From CALGLS01 sp965222105 (GTDB taxonomy: Bacteria > Bacteroidota > Bacteroidia > Chitinophagales > Saprospiraceae), in assembly GCA_965222105.1 (NCBI GenBank), contig CBDCTQ010000034.1, positions 62,001 to 126,000 of the forward strand: a DNA stretch of 64,000 bases, written 5' to 3'. Both the position numbers and the translations under genes were made by a program. The notes below the pieces were generated by a model. The model ran no database searches. It had not been told where the DNA came from and was given only the letters and a program-made list of their open reading frames with translations. This document shows, piece by piece, positions 27,914 through 37,900 of this stretch; the stretch's first letter is position 1; each line of letters begins with the position of its first letter.

Positions 27914-28864
27914 TCATTCAAATTCCACCATCACGGAGTCGCGGCTCAGGGCAAAGCCTCCAAACAGTCCATATCCGTTTTCAACATTATCGGCCAGGAT
28001 CACCGGTTCATAAAAAATGGAATCCGGGTGGTCGGCCTGGCGGCTCAACTGAAGGTGGTACCAATAATAGTCCTCCGACACCGTCCGCAAGTTGGCAAAG
28101 ACTTTGTCGAACAAATCCATTTTTAAAAATACCGGATTCGGGGTCGAAGCCCGAAATGTCAACGTCAGCGGCCCTGTGGTTTCCCTGCGGAAGAGAATTC
28201 CCCTCTCCCGCTCGTCAAAATGTTCGGTATAATCTGGATTGCCGGGCAACCCCACCAGCTCCAAAGCGGTAAACTCGCCTGTACGCAGCGCATTCGTATC
28301 CGGGCCCACTACTTCATAAGGTATCCATTCGTAATTGAAATTGAGATAATAATAGACCGGTACCTCTTCCACCTCCTCCAACTCCAGCGACAGATCAAAG
28401 TGAAAATACACTACCGTGTCAGAGATCAACTCCTCCTCCAGGTCAGACAAGGATAGGGAATGAATGTCAGTGACCGGGGGCACCGCATCCGTCGCGCGAA
28501 TGGCCGTATAATTGGGTTCCGACACCTCAATGGTATAAGTCCCCTCCGGCTGCGGCAAACAACCCATAGAAACATATACGTCAAACGGATATTCGTCTTG
28601 TTTGACCGGCAGGAGTTCACAAAGCAATTCTTCGTCCTGGAATATGCGTACCTGCGCTGTCCGCAAATAGTCGGCATACTCATTCGACAGCGGGTCTTTC
28701 GTAGTCGACACCCAAGCCTGAAAAGGCGCTTCCGGCGAAAATTGACAATTGACAACCAACTGCTTTTCTACCCCAATATCCAGATCAACCGGCTCCTCAC
28801 AGCCAGTCAATATAACGGCCAGAAGTACAATGGCCCCCCACTTGATGTGATTGTTTTTTGACAC
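27914..28864 (-). CDS. DUF4249-family lipoprotein
   Basis: A 316-aa lipoprotein with lipobox ILTGC at residues 19-23, followed by CEEPVDLDIG, which resembles DUF4249. Members of this family are usually encoded just after an STN/carboxypeptidase-regulatory type TonB receptor in Bacteroidota, exactly as here, with only a 37-base palindrome in between. It is probably the surface or periplasmic partner lipoprotein of that receptor. Substrate and mechanism are not established. Confidence 0.85.
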   Translation of the reverse strand: MSKNNHIKWGAIVLLAVILTGCEEPVDLDIGVEKQLVVNCQFSPEAPFQAWVSTTKDPLSNEYADYLRTAQVRIFQDEELLCELLPVKQDEYPFDVYVSMGCLPQPEGTYTIEVSEPNYTAIRATDAVPPVTDIHSLSLSDLEEELISDTVVYFHFDLSLELEEVEEVPVYYYLNFNYEWIPYEVVGPDTNALRTGEFTALELVGLPGNPDYTEHFDERERGILFRRETTGPLTLTFRASTPNPVFLKMDLFDKVFANLRTVSEDYYWYHLQLSRQADHPDSIFYEPVILADNVENGYGLFGGFALSRDSVMVEFE

Positions 28865-28896
28865 GATTTTTTTTTTGCGGTCTACGGTTTATGGCG

Positions 28897-28933
28897 TGCC
28901 ATGAAGGCGCAGCGACAGCGGAGTCCTTCATGG
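28897..28933. repeat. REP-like palindrome after the TonB receptor gene
   Basis: TGCCATGAAGGCGCAGCG ending in GTCCTTCATGG is an imperfect palindrome of the same family as at 22000-22038, 44629-44740 and 57518-57555. It ends one base before the receptor stop codon region and separates it from the DUF4249 gene; it may modulate readthrough between the two. Confidence 0.65.
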
Positions 28934-30070
28934 TCAAAACTCCACTTTATAACTAAAATAAGGTAAAACCTGAAATAATGTTGCCCGAAGGTAGCGTTTT
29001 TTGCTAAAATCTTCATGGTCGCGGCCAATGCGGTAGTAAACCGGGTTTTTGCGGTTGTAGATGTTGTATACGCCCAAGTTGATCCGTTGGGAGTGGTTGA
29101 TCTGGTATTCCAGGTCGATGTCGAGGCGGTGATAATCGGGCATGCGGATGCTGTTTTTCTCGTTGTAGACCGTTGCGGGGATGGGGAGGAAGGGGTCGAC
29201 AGCAAATTCGTATTCGCCAATGGGGAGGGTAATGGCTATGCCGGTACCGTAGACCCAATTGGCGGCCACTCTGAAATGATCGTTGATCTGGAAGTGGCCG
29301 TTCAGTTTAATGTTGTGGCGCCGGTCGTAGCGGAAGGGATAGGGTTTGCCCAAATTGATCTCTGCAAAGTGCCGGGTAGATCCCGACCAGGTATAGGTCA
29401 GCCAACCGCTGAAGCGGCCCAGTTGCTGGCGCAGAAAAATTTCCAGTCCGTAGCTTTTGCCGGAGCCATTGGTTATTTTGCTTTCCCAGTTGCGGGCATC
29501 GAGTTGGCTGAGGTTGCTCCCCTCCTGGTAGGCGATCAGGTGGTTCATTTTTTTGAAATAAAGGTCGAATGCCAGTTCTGATCCCGGCCACCATTTGGCT
29601 TCCAGCCCGGCTACTGTTTGCCAACTCATTTGGGGCCTCACCCGGCTGGTAGCAGGTACCCAAAGGTCGTTGGGGAGGCCAATGCCCGAAGTGGTGAGCA
29701 AATGTAAAAACTGATACATGGTGGTAAAGGCCCCTTTGATGCGCCATTTTTCCCCACCCTGAAACCAGAGCTGCCCCCGTGGTTCGGCCCTCCACCGGGT
29801 ATGCCCCCCCGACTGAAAGGCCGTTGCCCGGATGCCCAAATTGGCTTTCCATTTGCCGGAAGGCGTCCATTGGTCTTCTACATAGACTGTGTACTCTCGT
29901 GCAGACATTGTTGGAAGGTCCAGGGTGTCCGCATCCGTGTTGGAAAAGCCCGGAAAAAACGACTCCTCTTCCGAACGCAGCACCCCTGGCTGAAACCCAT
30001 GATCGACCCCCTCCGCTCCAAATCGCCAATAATGATCCGGGCCGGCTACATAATCGAAATCCGCCTTCAC
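28934..30070 (-). CDS. TonB-dependent receptor, C-terminal beta-barrel part (frameshifted)
   Basis: This part, 378 codons, encodes barrel strands alternating aromatic residues and ends in a typical outer-membrane barrel terminus (LFQVLPYFSYKVEF). It continues directly from the upstream part: IEDWAV ends at 30070 and KADFDYVAGPDHYWRFG follows. Its apparent GTG overlaps the upstream stop TGA (GTGA), but the protein is continuous with family members across this point. The break is thus best read as a net -1 frameshift in GCGGTGTGAAG, not as a separate gene. Confidence 0.8.
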   Translation of the reverse strand: MKADFDYVAGPDHYWRFGAEGVDHGFQPGVLRSEEESFFPGFSNTDADTLDLPTMSAREYTVYVEDQWTPSGKWKANLGIRATAFQSGGHTRWRAEPRGQLWFQGGEKWRIKGAFTTMYQFLHLLTTSGIGLPNDLWVPATSRVRPQMSWQTVAGLEAKWWPGSELAFDLYFKKMNHLIAYQEGSNLSQLDARNWESKITNGSGKSYGLEIFLRQQLGRFSGWLTYTWSGSTRHFAEINLGKPYPFRYDRRHNIKLNGHFQINDHFRVAANWVYGTGIAITLPIGEYEFAVDPFLPIPATVYNEKNSIRMPDYHRLDIDLEYQINHSQRINLGVYNIYNRKNPVYYRIGRDHEDFSKKRYLRATLFQVLPYFSYKVEF

Positions 30071-31572
30071 ACCGCCCAGTCTTCTATCTGCGAATGATAC
30101 CGCAAATAAGATACATTGCGGTTGGTATCGGGCTGGCCACCCACATCGGTCAGGATGATGAGTTCTTCGCCAAGATTGTCGGACCGGAACCGGTAACGGC
30201 TATACGTAAATGTAGTGTTGAGAAACAGCTTGGCGCTAAACAGGTGGTTCCACCGCAAGGCACTCACCGTATTGCCCCAACTGAGAGACTGCTCCAGCCG
30301 GTCTTCAAAGCGAACGGGTGGGATGCCCTGCAAATCTTCAAAAGCAGACTGGCTTTCGTCGTAATATTGGTCGCGGCCGGTGTAGAGGCTCCAGTACAGT
30401 TGGTCTTTTGCGGAAAGCGAATAATTCACCTTGGCATTGAGGTCGTAAAACCGGTAGTCGCTGAACCCTTCCTCATTGCGGTCGGCCTTCAGGTTGCGGG
30501 TAATGGGGCGGATGGCCATCCCTATCAACGACTGCCGGGCGGAGAGGAACACTGCTCCTTTGTTTTTGACCAGGGGGCCCTCCAAAGACCCCTTTACGGA
30601 AGTGAGCCCCAGTCCTGCCCTCGTCTTCCACTCCTTGGTGTTGCCCTCTTTGGTGCGCACATCCAATATCGATGACAGGCGGCCGCCATACCGCACGGGA
30701 ACGTATCCTTTGTACAGTTGGCTTTGGCGAACTGCATCGACATCGTAAATCGAAAATACCCCTGCCAGATGCGATACATTATAGATAGGTACACCGTCCA
30801 GCAGGTAGAGGTTTTGGTCGGTGCCGCCGCCCCGCACGTGGATGCCACCGAGGCCGTCGGCTCCCGTCTGTACGCCCGGCATCATCTGGGTGGCCCGCAG
30901 CAGGTCGGGTTCGCCGCCGAGTGCTGGCATGTTTCGGATCATTTGTTGGGTGAGATGTCCGATGGCGAAGGTGCGCAAGTTGGAACTGTCTTCATCGATG
31001 ACGAGAATCTCCTGGATAAACAAGTCGGGTTGGAGTTCGAGGTCGAGCCGATGGTTGCCATCGAGATCGATTTGCCGGGTAACCGGTTTGAACCCAAGAT
31101 AGGAAAACCGAACTTGCACCATTCCCTCGGGAAGGGTCAGGCTGTAAAAACCATAGGCGTTGGTCACCGCCCCCTTGTTAGAGCCCAGGGCCTGGATATG
31201 GCACCCGATCAGCCGCTCGCCGTTGGTTGCATCTCTGATGTAGCCGCTGATGGTAAACCGGCGCCCCTCTCCCGACTTGAACACCACCACCTGGTCGCCG
31301 ATGACTTTGTAGGCCAGCCCGGTGTTGTGTAGCAAATAGTCGAGGATCTGCTGCACCCGTTCCTGCTTGAATTTGGCGGTGACCCTGACGTCTTCCGGTA
31401 TCAGCTTATCGCTAAATGCAATACTGATGGCCGCTTTGCTGCTGAGCTTGTTGAGGGCTTTGTCGAGGGGCAGGCTGCGGGCACTGAAGTCGATCTCCTG
31501 CTGGAGGTCTACCTGTGCAGAAGCTGCCAGTATGCAGAAAACTTGTAGGAAAATGCAATGGAGAATGCGCAT
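30067..31572 (-). CDS. STN-domain TonB-dependent receptor, N-terminal part
   Basis: I chose the ATG at 31572 (MRILHC), which gives a signal peptide cut near ASAQ. Domains in order: STN (about 22-95, SLPLDKALNKLSS then VRVTAKFKQERVQQILDYLL), carboxypeptidase-regulatory-like beta sandwich (about 102-185, FTISGYIRDATNGERL), plug (about 200-310, MPALGGEPDLLRATQMMPGVQ, GIHVRGGGTDQNLYLLDGVPIYN) and the first barrel strands. With the downstream fragment it totals about 880 aa. STN domains mark receptors that signal to a FecR anti-sigma; a sigma/FecR pair lies about 7 kb upstream on the same strand. Likely substrates are iron complexes or carbohydrates; this is not determined. Confidence 0.88.
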   Translation of the reverse strand: MRILHCIFLQVFCILAASAQVDLQQEIDFSARSLPLDKALNKLSSKAAISIAFSDKLIPEDVRVTAKFKQERVQQILDYLLHNTGLAYKVIGDQVVVFKSGEGRRFTISGYIRDATNGERLIGCHIQALGSNKGAVTNAYGFYSLTLPEGMVQVRFSYLGFKPVTRQIDLDGNHRLDLELQPDLFIQEILVIDEDSSNLRTFAIGHLTQQMIRNMPALGGEPDLLRATQMMPGVQTGADGLGGIHVRGGGTDQNLYLLDGVPIYNVSHLAGVFSIYDVDAVRQSQLYKGYVPVRYGGRLSSILDVRTKEGNTKEWKTRAGLGLTSVKGSLEGPLVKNKGAVFLSARQSLIGMAIRPITRNLKADRNEEGFSDYRFYDLNAKVNYSLSAKDQLYWSLYTGRDQYYDESQSAFEDLQGIPPVRFEDRLEQSLSWGNTVSALRWNHLFSAKLFLNTTFTYSRYRFRSDNLGEELIILTDVGGQPDTNRNVSYLRYHSQIEDWAV

Positions 31573-31703
31573 ATCTTCCACAAGATAGGGGTTTTTGGGG
31601 TGGATGGGAAGGGGGATTAAACTCAATTAGGGTTTATGTGCATTGGCGGCTCCTTTGTCGTAGCCCTCCCTGCCAAACGGACAGGTTCGCAACTGCGATA
31701 CGC

Positions 31704-33413
31704 TCACCGCAACAACGTCACCTCTCCCCGTACCACTTGCTCTCCGTCGCCACGGCATCCAAAAATACGTATCTGCGCTACATAAAGGTACACCTCCGGC
31801 GGCAGTGGCTCGCCGTTGTGAAGGCCATCCCACGGTAGCACATTGTCGTGTATCAACTCGCCCCAGCGGTTATAGATGCGGAAGTCGAGTAGTTCTATTT
31901 CTGTGACAGACAGTGGGGCGAAGGTGTCGTTGATGCCGTCGCCATCGGGGGTGAAGGCATTGGGGAAGGTGACGATGCAAGGTGGACAAAGCTCTTGGTC
32001 TATCCGCACCCACAGCGAGTCGGAGGAAGAACAACCATTGGCATCGGTCAAGGTGATTGCGTAGTGAGTAGTTGCCGCTGGAGTAACCCTAATCTCATCG
32101 CTGACCTGCCCGGTTGACCATTGATACGACGTTCCATTTTCCGCAGAAAGAATGATGGTATCGCCCGGACAATGATCCAGGTCTGCCCCCAAATTCACTT
32201 CCGGAAGGGGATGAACCGTTACGGCTACATCTTGTTGAGCTGTACAGCCGTACATATCTTCAACAGTGACGACCAATTGCTCATCCTCAAAAAGTGTAAC
32301 CTCCAGTACGGAAGACGTATTGCCTGTACTCCATTGATAGGATATGCCACCACTGGCTTCCAACCAGACCATGTCGCCGGTACAGATTTCGGTAGTGCCA
32401 TCTATGGCTATTAGTACCTCACTCACCACTACCGTAGCCGTATCTGTTGCCGAACAGCCATTGACGTCTGTTACCGTAACAGTGTAGCTGGTCGTTTGCG
32501 CAGGCGTGGTAGTGATCATAGCTGTTGTGTCACCACTACTCCAGCTATAAGTCACTCCCCCGGCAGCGGTCAGGCTGACCGATTCTCCCACACATATAGT
32601 AGATGGGGTTGCGGCTACCTGTGTTGTAGGTGTATTGTTGACCTGTACCTCTATACTCTCAGTGATGCTACAGTCGGGCCCATCGTTGACCGTAACCGTA
32701 TAGCTTGTAGTAGTGACAGGTGATACAATTATGGAAGCCATGGTATCGCCCGTCGACCAGATGTAGCTGTAGCCCGGATCAACGGATAGTGCTGTGCTGT
32801 CGCCGGGGCATAACACTGCTGCTCCAGCTATGCTGGTATTCAGCAGGCAGGGCTGGCTTAGCTTGTATACAAAGGCGTCCCACCCCCCTTCTGAAGTAAG
32901 AGAGTACAGACCCCAGGGGCTGACAGAGGCCGTTAGGGAAAAGAAGCCCGTGGAGTAAATATTGGCAGCATCGTCTACAAAGACGGCGTTGGGTTCATTC
33001 CATCCTTGCCCGCCTAACCGGCCCGCCCATACAAAATTTCCCGCCGCATCCAACTTGAGTAGGAAACCGTCAGTGCCACCAGCAGAACTAAGGTTAAACG
33101 TTTCGGGACCAGGATCGAAGTCAACCGTTCCACCAAATACACCGGTGATATAAACACTTCCGAGGGGATCAACCGCTATTGAATGCCCATCTTCTCCTTC
33201 ATCATATCTGCCCACGTTTTTTGCCCAGACAAAATCACCGTTGGCATCTAATTTTGCGATAAAAATATCGGGCGCGTTTCCCTGTTGACAGTAAATATTC
33301 TTCCGGGCCAGGGTCAAAATCCGTGATGTCTGAAAAGTTTCCCGTCGTAAATACATTTCCCTGACCATCAACCGCAATGCCAAATCCACTTCCCCATGGG
33401 TTTGAATTTCCAA
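31704..33413 (-). CDS. T9SS beta-propeller protein, C-terminal part (Ig-like repeats, CHU_C sorting domain)
   Basis: In-frame homology starts near 33280. It holds the remainder of an SBBP-type propeller (blades 5-7; DFDPGPETFNLSS), four Ig-like repeats of about 75 residues (VAATPSTICVGESVSLTA, YSWSSGDTTAMI, SYTVTVTDVNGC) and a type B (CHU_C, gliding-associated) T9SS sorting domain (FPNAFTPDGDGINDTF, IYNRWGELI, PPEVYLYVAQI). Combined with the upstream part the protein is about 864 aa. Its stop lies 131 bases before the receptor start; both lie on the same strand. The role is probably cell-surface. Confidence 0.85.
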   Translation of the reverse strand: MEIQTHGEVDLALRLMVREMYLRRETFQTSRILTLARKNIYCQQGNAPDIFIAKLDANGDFVWAKNVGRYDEGEDGHSIAVDPLGSVYITGVFGGTVDFDPGPETFNLSSAGGTDGFLLKLDAAGNFVWAGRLGGQGWNEPNAVFVDDAANIYSTGFFSLTASVSPWGLYSLTSEGGWDAFVYKLSQPCLLNTSIAGAAVLCPGDSTALSVDPGYSYIWSTGDTMASIIVSPVTTTSYTVTVNDGPDCSITESIEVQVNNTPTTQVAATPSTICVGESVSLTAAGGVTYSWSSGDTTAMITTTPAQTTSYTVTVTDVNGCSATDTATVVVSEVLIAIDGTTEICTGDMVWLEASGGISYQWSTGNTSSVLEVTLFEDEQLVVTVEDMYGCTAQQDVAVTVHPLPEVNLGADLDHCPGDTIILSAENGTSYQWSTGQVSDEIRVTPAATTHYAITLTDANGCSSSDSLWVRIDQELCPPCIVTFPNAFTPDGDGINDTFAPLSVTEIELLDFRIYNRWGELIHDNVLPWDGLHNGEPLPPEVYLYVAQIRIFGCRGDGEQVVRGEVTLLR

Positions 33414-34299
33414 CTACTTCAGAATCAAATGATTTAGCCCAAATTAAGCTACCTTCTGTATCCAATTTAGAAATAAAGATATCCCATGTATCGTCAGACA
33501 CCATTTCGAATACTGCTGGACCAGGGTCAAAGTCCACTGTATCGCGAAACCTCCCTGTAGTATATATATTACCGTCATCATCCATGTCAATCGAAAACCC
33601 TTGATCAAAACTAACACCCCCTATCTGCCCCACCCATACCAGTTGTCCTGCAGGGTTCATCTTGCAGATAAAAACATCGTCGGCTCCGCTGGGTGTTGTA
33701 AGGTTGTGAATACCCGGGCCGGGGTCAAAATCTACCGTTCCATTGAACTCGCCAGTGAGGTAGATGTTTCCGTCAGCGTCTGTATCTGACGCCCATACCA
33801 CTTCAGAATTCTCACCGCCAAGTTGTACAGCCCAAAGAAAATTTCCCAATTCATCTAATTTTAAAACAAAGATATCATTTTCTCCTTTGGAGGATAAGGT
33901 GAATTCCGAAGGTCCGGGATCAAAATCTACCGTATCTTTAAAGTATCCAGTTACATAGACATTTCCGTTCTCATCTGCCGATATGGCATATCCCGATTCA
34001 CCGGTTACGCTTCCTACTGACCTGGCCCATAAGAAGTCGCCATTGCTGTCTAACTTGGATACATAAATATCAACTACTCCTACTACTGTTAAGGGAAAAA
34101 CGTCGGGACCGGGATCAAAATCGGTGGTTGTGCTAAATCCTCCGGTTGAATATACATTGCCCGTATTGTCTATATCAATTGCTTGCCCAATGTTATTGGT
34201 ATTACCCCCAAACTGCACCATCCACTCAAAAACCGGTTCTTGCGCCAGCATGGCTATCCAGCCTAACAATAATACTCCAATAGTAGTAAAAACTTTCAT
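33235..34299 (-). CDS. T9SS beta-propeller protein, N-terminal part (frameshifted)
   Basis: It starts with a signal peptide (MKVFTTIGVLLLGWIAMLAQ) and SBBP-type repeats of about 55 residues with the core GNVYxTGxFxxTxDFDPGP followed by DIFxxKLDxxGxFxWA. Across both fragments seven such repeats can be counted, fitting a seven-bladed propeller. The frame breaks in the fifth repeat at 33277-33279: GGGAAACGCG has one A too many, and removing it restores STGNAPDIFIAKLD. The last residues before the stop at 33235 are out of frame. Confidence 0.82.
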   Translation of the reverse strand: MKVFTTIGVLLLGWIAMLAQEPVFEWMVQFGGNTNNIGQAIDIDNTGNVYSTGGFSTTTDFDPGPDVFPLTVVGVVDIYVSKLDSNGDFLWARSVGSVTGESGYAISADENGNVYVTGYFKDTVDFDPGPSEFTLSSKGENDIFVLKLDELGNFLWAVQLGGENSEVVWASDTDADGNIYLTGEFNGTVDFDPGPGIHNLTTPSGADDVFICKMNPAGQLVWVGQIGGVSFDQGFSIDMDDDGNIYTTGRFRDTVDFDPGPAVFEMVSDDTWDIFISKLDTEGSLIWAKSFDSEVVGNSNPWGSGFGIAVDGQGNVFTTGNFSDITDFDPGPEEYLLSTGKRARYFYRKIRCQR

Positions 34300-34324
34300 G
34301 GGCCACTCTTTTACGTCATTAATG

Positions 34325-34359
34325 AAAGCAAAGCGATGCCGGTGACATCGCTTTGCTTT
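34325..34359. terminator. Perfect 14-bp inverted repeat between two T9SS genes
   Basis: AAAGCAAAGCGATG (34325-34338) pairs exactly with CATCGCTTTGCTTT (34346-34359). It lies between the decayed T9SS gene (ending 34489) and the start of the propeller gene (34299). On the plus strand it is followed by a T run. For the minus-strand genes it is a stem followed by TTTCATT, so partial termination or attenuation is likely. Confidence 0.6.
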
Positions 34360-34488
34360 TTTAGGTATTTATTTTATTGGTACCGGGTTGATCCTTGAGA
34401 ACCTTTGTGTAAACGCCTTCGCCCACCCCAGCCCTAAAGAGGAGTCAGCCCGCTGTTTACACAAATTATTGAGAACCATCCCAGACCC

Positions 34489-34963
34489 TCATTGCTTCAA
34501 AAATTTGCCGGAGAGCGTCGTGTCTTCTACTTTGATGGTGTAGAGGTACAATCCGTCTGTCCAATCCCGGATGTTGTTTATCTTGATGGTATTTATTCCT
34601 TTTGAAAGGGAGCGTTCTTTCAGGATTATCCGGCGGCCTTGTGCGTCAAATATTTGTAAGGTGATCCGGGTATCTGCTGCCATTATGAGTGAAACTGCAC
34701 CTCATTTTCGGCGGGATTGGGATAACAGTCGAGCCGTTGAATCCAGCGGTTTTTCCAAACCGGGATTGGACTGTCGTCCGGTTCCCGAAACCTGCCGGAA
34801 TGAATTCCAGTTTGAGTTGATGCACGCTGTCGCCAGCACTGTAGGCCCGGTTGAGCAGTATCTCGTCGTCCAATCGGATGATGTTCGACAGCGCCGTAAT
34901 GTCTTCCAGCACTTTAAATCGCATGACGTACAGCGATGCGCTGTCTGCCAGGGTGGTATCCAC
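34489..34963 (-). pseudogene. C-terminal end of the 1053-aa T9SS protein, broken by several frameshifts
   Basis: The T9SS protein continues here through several frames: VDTTLADSASLYVMRFK, then PVWKNRWIQRLDCYPNPAE, then DTRITLQIFDAQGRR to LSGKFLKQ, a recognisable T9SS type A sorting domain. Frame changes are needed at about 35114 (extra base), 35043 (missing), 35009 (extra), 34788 (missing) and 34684 (missing). Between them the protein reads smoothly, so the breaks are recent or are sequencing errors in short runs such as TTT. Confidence 0.7.
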
Positions 34964-37900
34964 TACCGTATGGTTGAGGTCGGAAGCATCGTTGTACAGC
35001 CAGACAATTGCGGATGTTTCCGCTACTCTGTTCGGTCAGGCCAAATGGTCGGATTCGGCGGCTTTGTAAATATCTCCCGCCGATTTGTCGATGTACTCCA
35101 GCGAATCGGGATTCAAAATAAATACCGGCCTGATACCCCATGATATCGGCAAACCCTTCCACCTGAAATACCACATCGATGGTGTCGTTTTTACTGGCAG
35201 ACTGATCCCTCAACAATAATTTCACATCAGGCTCCAAGAACCCCTCCAATTGGTCTTCTGTACAAGAACAGTTAACATCACCGATCTGTATGGCCAGAAA
35301 ATCGGCATCCCTGCTTTGGCCGGGCACTGAAATGGTGCGCGTTGGATTATAAGCCGGGCGGGCCCAGGCAGGTGGATTGTTGAACTCGGATCCGTCGTGA
35401 AAATCCCAGGGGAGTTGGGCGTACTTACCCAATATTGAACCGCGAACCGCTCGTAAATCAAGATTCGTAATGCTACTGGTTTCGTTGGGAGGTTGCGGGG
35501 AATGGGCATCTGCGGCAATCCGTTTGATAGGGGAAAGTGCCGTATTCTCCAATACGTGCATGGAGATAAATATGAGGTCTAATGTGGTTACACCACACAT
35601 CGTAAGGTCGTCTTTGACAGGGGTGATCAGATAGTCGGCATCCGTATCGCACAACTCCTGCCGGTAATTTCCCAAAACATCCGTCATTGCATCGTAATCG
35701 CCGATGATCTCCGTGGTGTTATTATCTCCGTCGAGGTCACAGGGATCTTCTGCAAAAGTGCCATCGCCATTGGCATCGGCCCTTATCTCTACGTCTTCGT
35801 CGGGCATTGGAAAACCGCCCTCACAATAATACCTTATGTTCCCAGAGACCTCGTAGTTGTATTCAATGCAAAGGGTGGGAGCCTCCGCTTCTACCTCGCC
35901 ATTGAACTGTGCATCCCAATTATACGCCGCCCGCATCCCTGTTCCGGAAATGGGTTCAAAAATAAACGATAGTACATCGTCTGGTTCGATTTGTTTATCG
36001 GCCATGGTCCCCATCATTTCTTGTACCATTGCAGACAGATCCGGGGTGCGTTCATTAAAACCATGTGCGCCTCCATCCCAATGGGGAATGTCCCACGAAA
36101 CTACTTCGCCAACTGTAGTTTGAGATGAGCCACTTGTTCTATCCGAAATAGTCCAATAAGGCGGATCGCCATCCCCCGGATCGGTCGATACAAATGAAGC
36201 GGGATTATTGCCGTTTATAAATCTTTCCCCATGAATTTTTACACTAACAGGCGAATTTCCATCATGTGTGGCTTTAAACTGGATGTATGCTTTGGTGATG
36301 GTGGCGTGTGGAGGGATGGTAATATCGGAAAACTGCAGGCCGACGTATTTGTCATGTAGGTCGAGGTCGTCGTCATCGGTTTCCACCAGGCCGTTACTTT
36401 CTTCTTCTTCGGCGTCTCTGTCGGAGGCGGCTATGATGTAACAGCCACCATGATGATAGCTAATGCAAAGCTGAGGGGCATAAGTAGCCGAGGAATTGTA
36501 CGAATGAGCCGTTCGTTCGCCGTCCTGGCCGGTACTCCCGTTTCCTGCGTCTGGTTCGAGGATAAAAGACAGAACATCTGTCGATGCTATTCCGTCTTCG
36601 CCGGAGGTAAACAACATAGAAGTGAGCAACTCGCTGATATCGGGGCTTTCCTGTTCACAATCCGATTCATCGGCTATGTCCCATTCGTCCAATCTCCATT
36701 CCACACCTTCCGAAAAAGTGGAGGAGCCTATTCTGTCTGACAAGTCATTGGCCGATTGGTCATCAAAGGCATCGGGAGAAAGCGACGACTCGCCATAGAT
36801 GTTCACCATCGCATCGTTGTTATTTCCAACCGACTCTGTGGTAAATTTCAGGTAGGCGCCTGTAATCATAGCTCCTGCCGGGATGGTGATTCCCGAAAAC
36901 TGCAACCCGATGTGGTGATCGTGTAAATCCAGAGCAGTTCCATTAAGCGTTACCGTCCCGCTGGAATTTTCTACGCCGTCGTCACCGGAAGCCCCAATGG
37001 AAGTACAGTCGAAGGAGTATTCCGTTTCAGCTTCTGTTTCCGGCGAAGTGATGCCTTCGTCATGTGGATTGAAATCACGCCAAATGGCAAAATCATCCCA
37101 CAATACATGCAGGGTTGGATTGGGAATGCCCGATACAGTTGCTGCGTTGAAAGCATCTACCACGGCCCCACTTGTATACAATTTATGCGGGTTAAAATGC
37201 TTGATGCCGTCTGGGCTGGCTTCATCTGGATGGTGGGTAAAATCCGTGACGTTGAGTGCCGTTTTGTCATTAATTTTTATCACTACTTTGCCGGAGGAAG
37301 CATCTCCCTCTATGTAGTAAACATCCAAAGTGAGCCACTGATTAAGATTAAAATCTGATTGCGTATTGCTTACAGCACCAATGGTTAGGTCAGATACATG
37401 ATACCAAATGGGTTCTTTCCATTCTGCACAGTCGTCTTCTTCTTCGCGAGGCTCTCCTTTCAGTGTTAATCTAAAAACGGACTCCCCGGCATTTTTATGC
37501 AAATTGAGACTGATGCGAAAACTCAGTCCGGGATAAGGCTGAAAATCTCCTTCGAGATTGAAAAATTCCACCAAAGTCATCCAATCGTACTCTTCTTCAT
37601 ATTCATCGCCGGAGGTAGCCAGCATCCATTCAAAATCTTTTGGAATATACAATCGGGACCGAAAGTGCATATTGGTTAGTCCATCAGTGCTCAACTGGCT
37701 GGCATCGAAATAGACGTTGCCTTGTACCCTTCCCTTTCCAGATGAGTTGGGGTATCCCGAATGCTCCTTTATCTCAAATTTCATAACCTGATTCGAGCCA
37801 TCATCCGGATCAGTTGTTAAGGTAGCAGACATGTGGTCACAATTGTTATTGGATTCCAGTTCCGTTTGGATTTTATACTCTCCCAAATTATCGGTATAAG

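Noticed and set aside
30067..30070. Two separate receptor genes overlapping by GTGA
   Set aside because: The downstream part starts in mid-barrel (KADFDY) with no signal peptide or plug, so it is one frameshifted gene.
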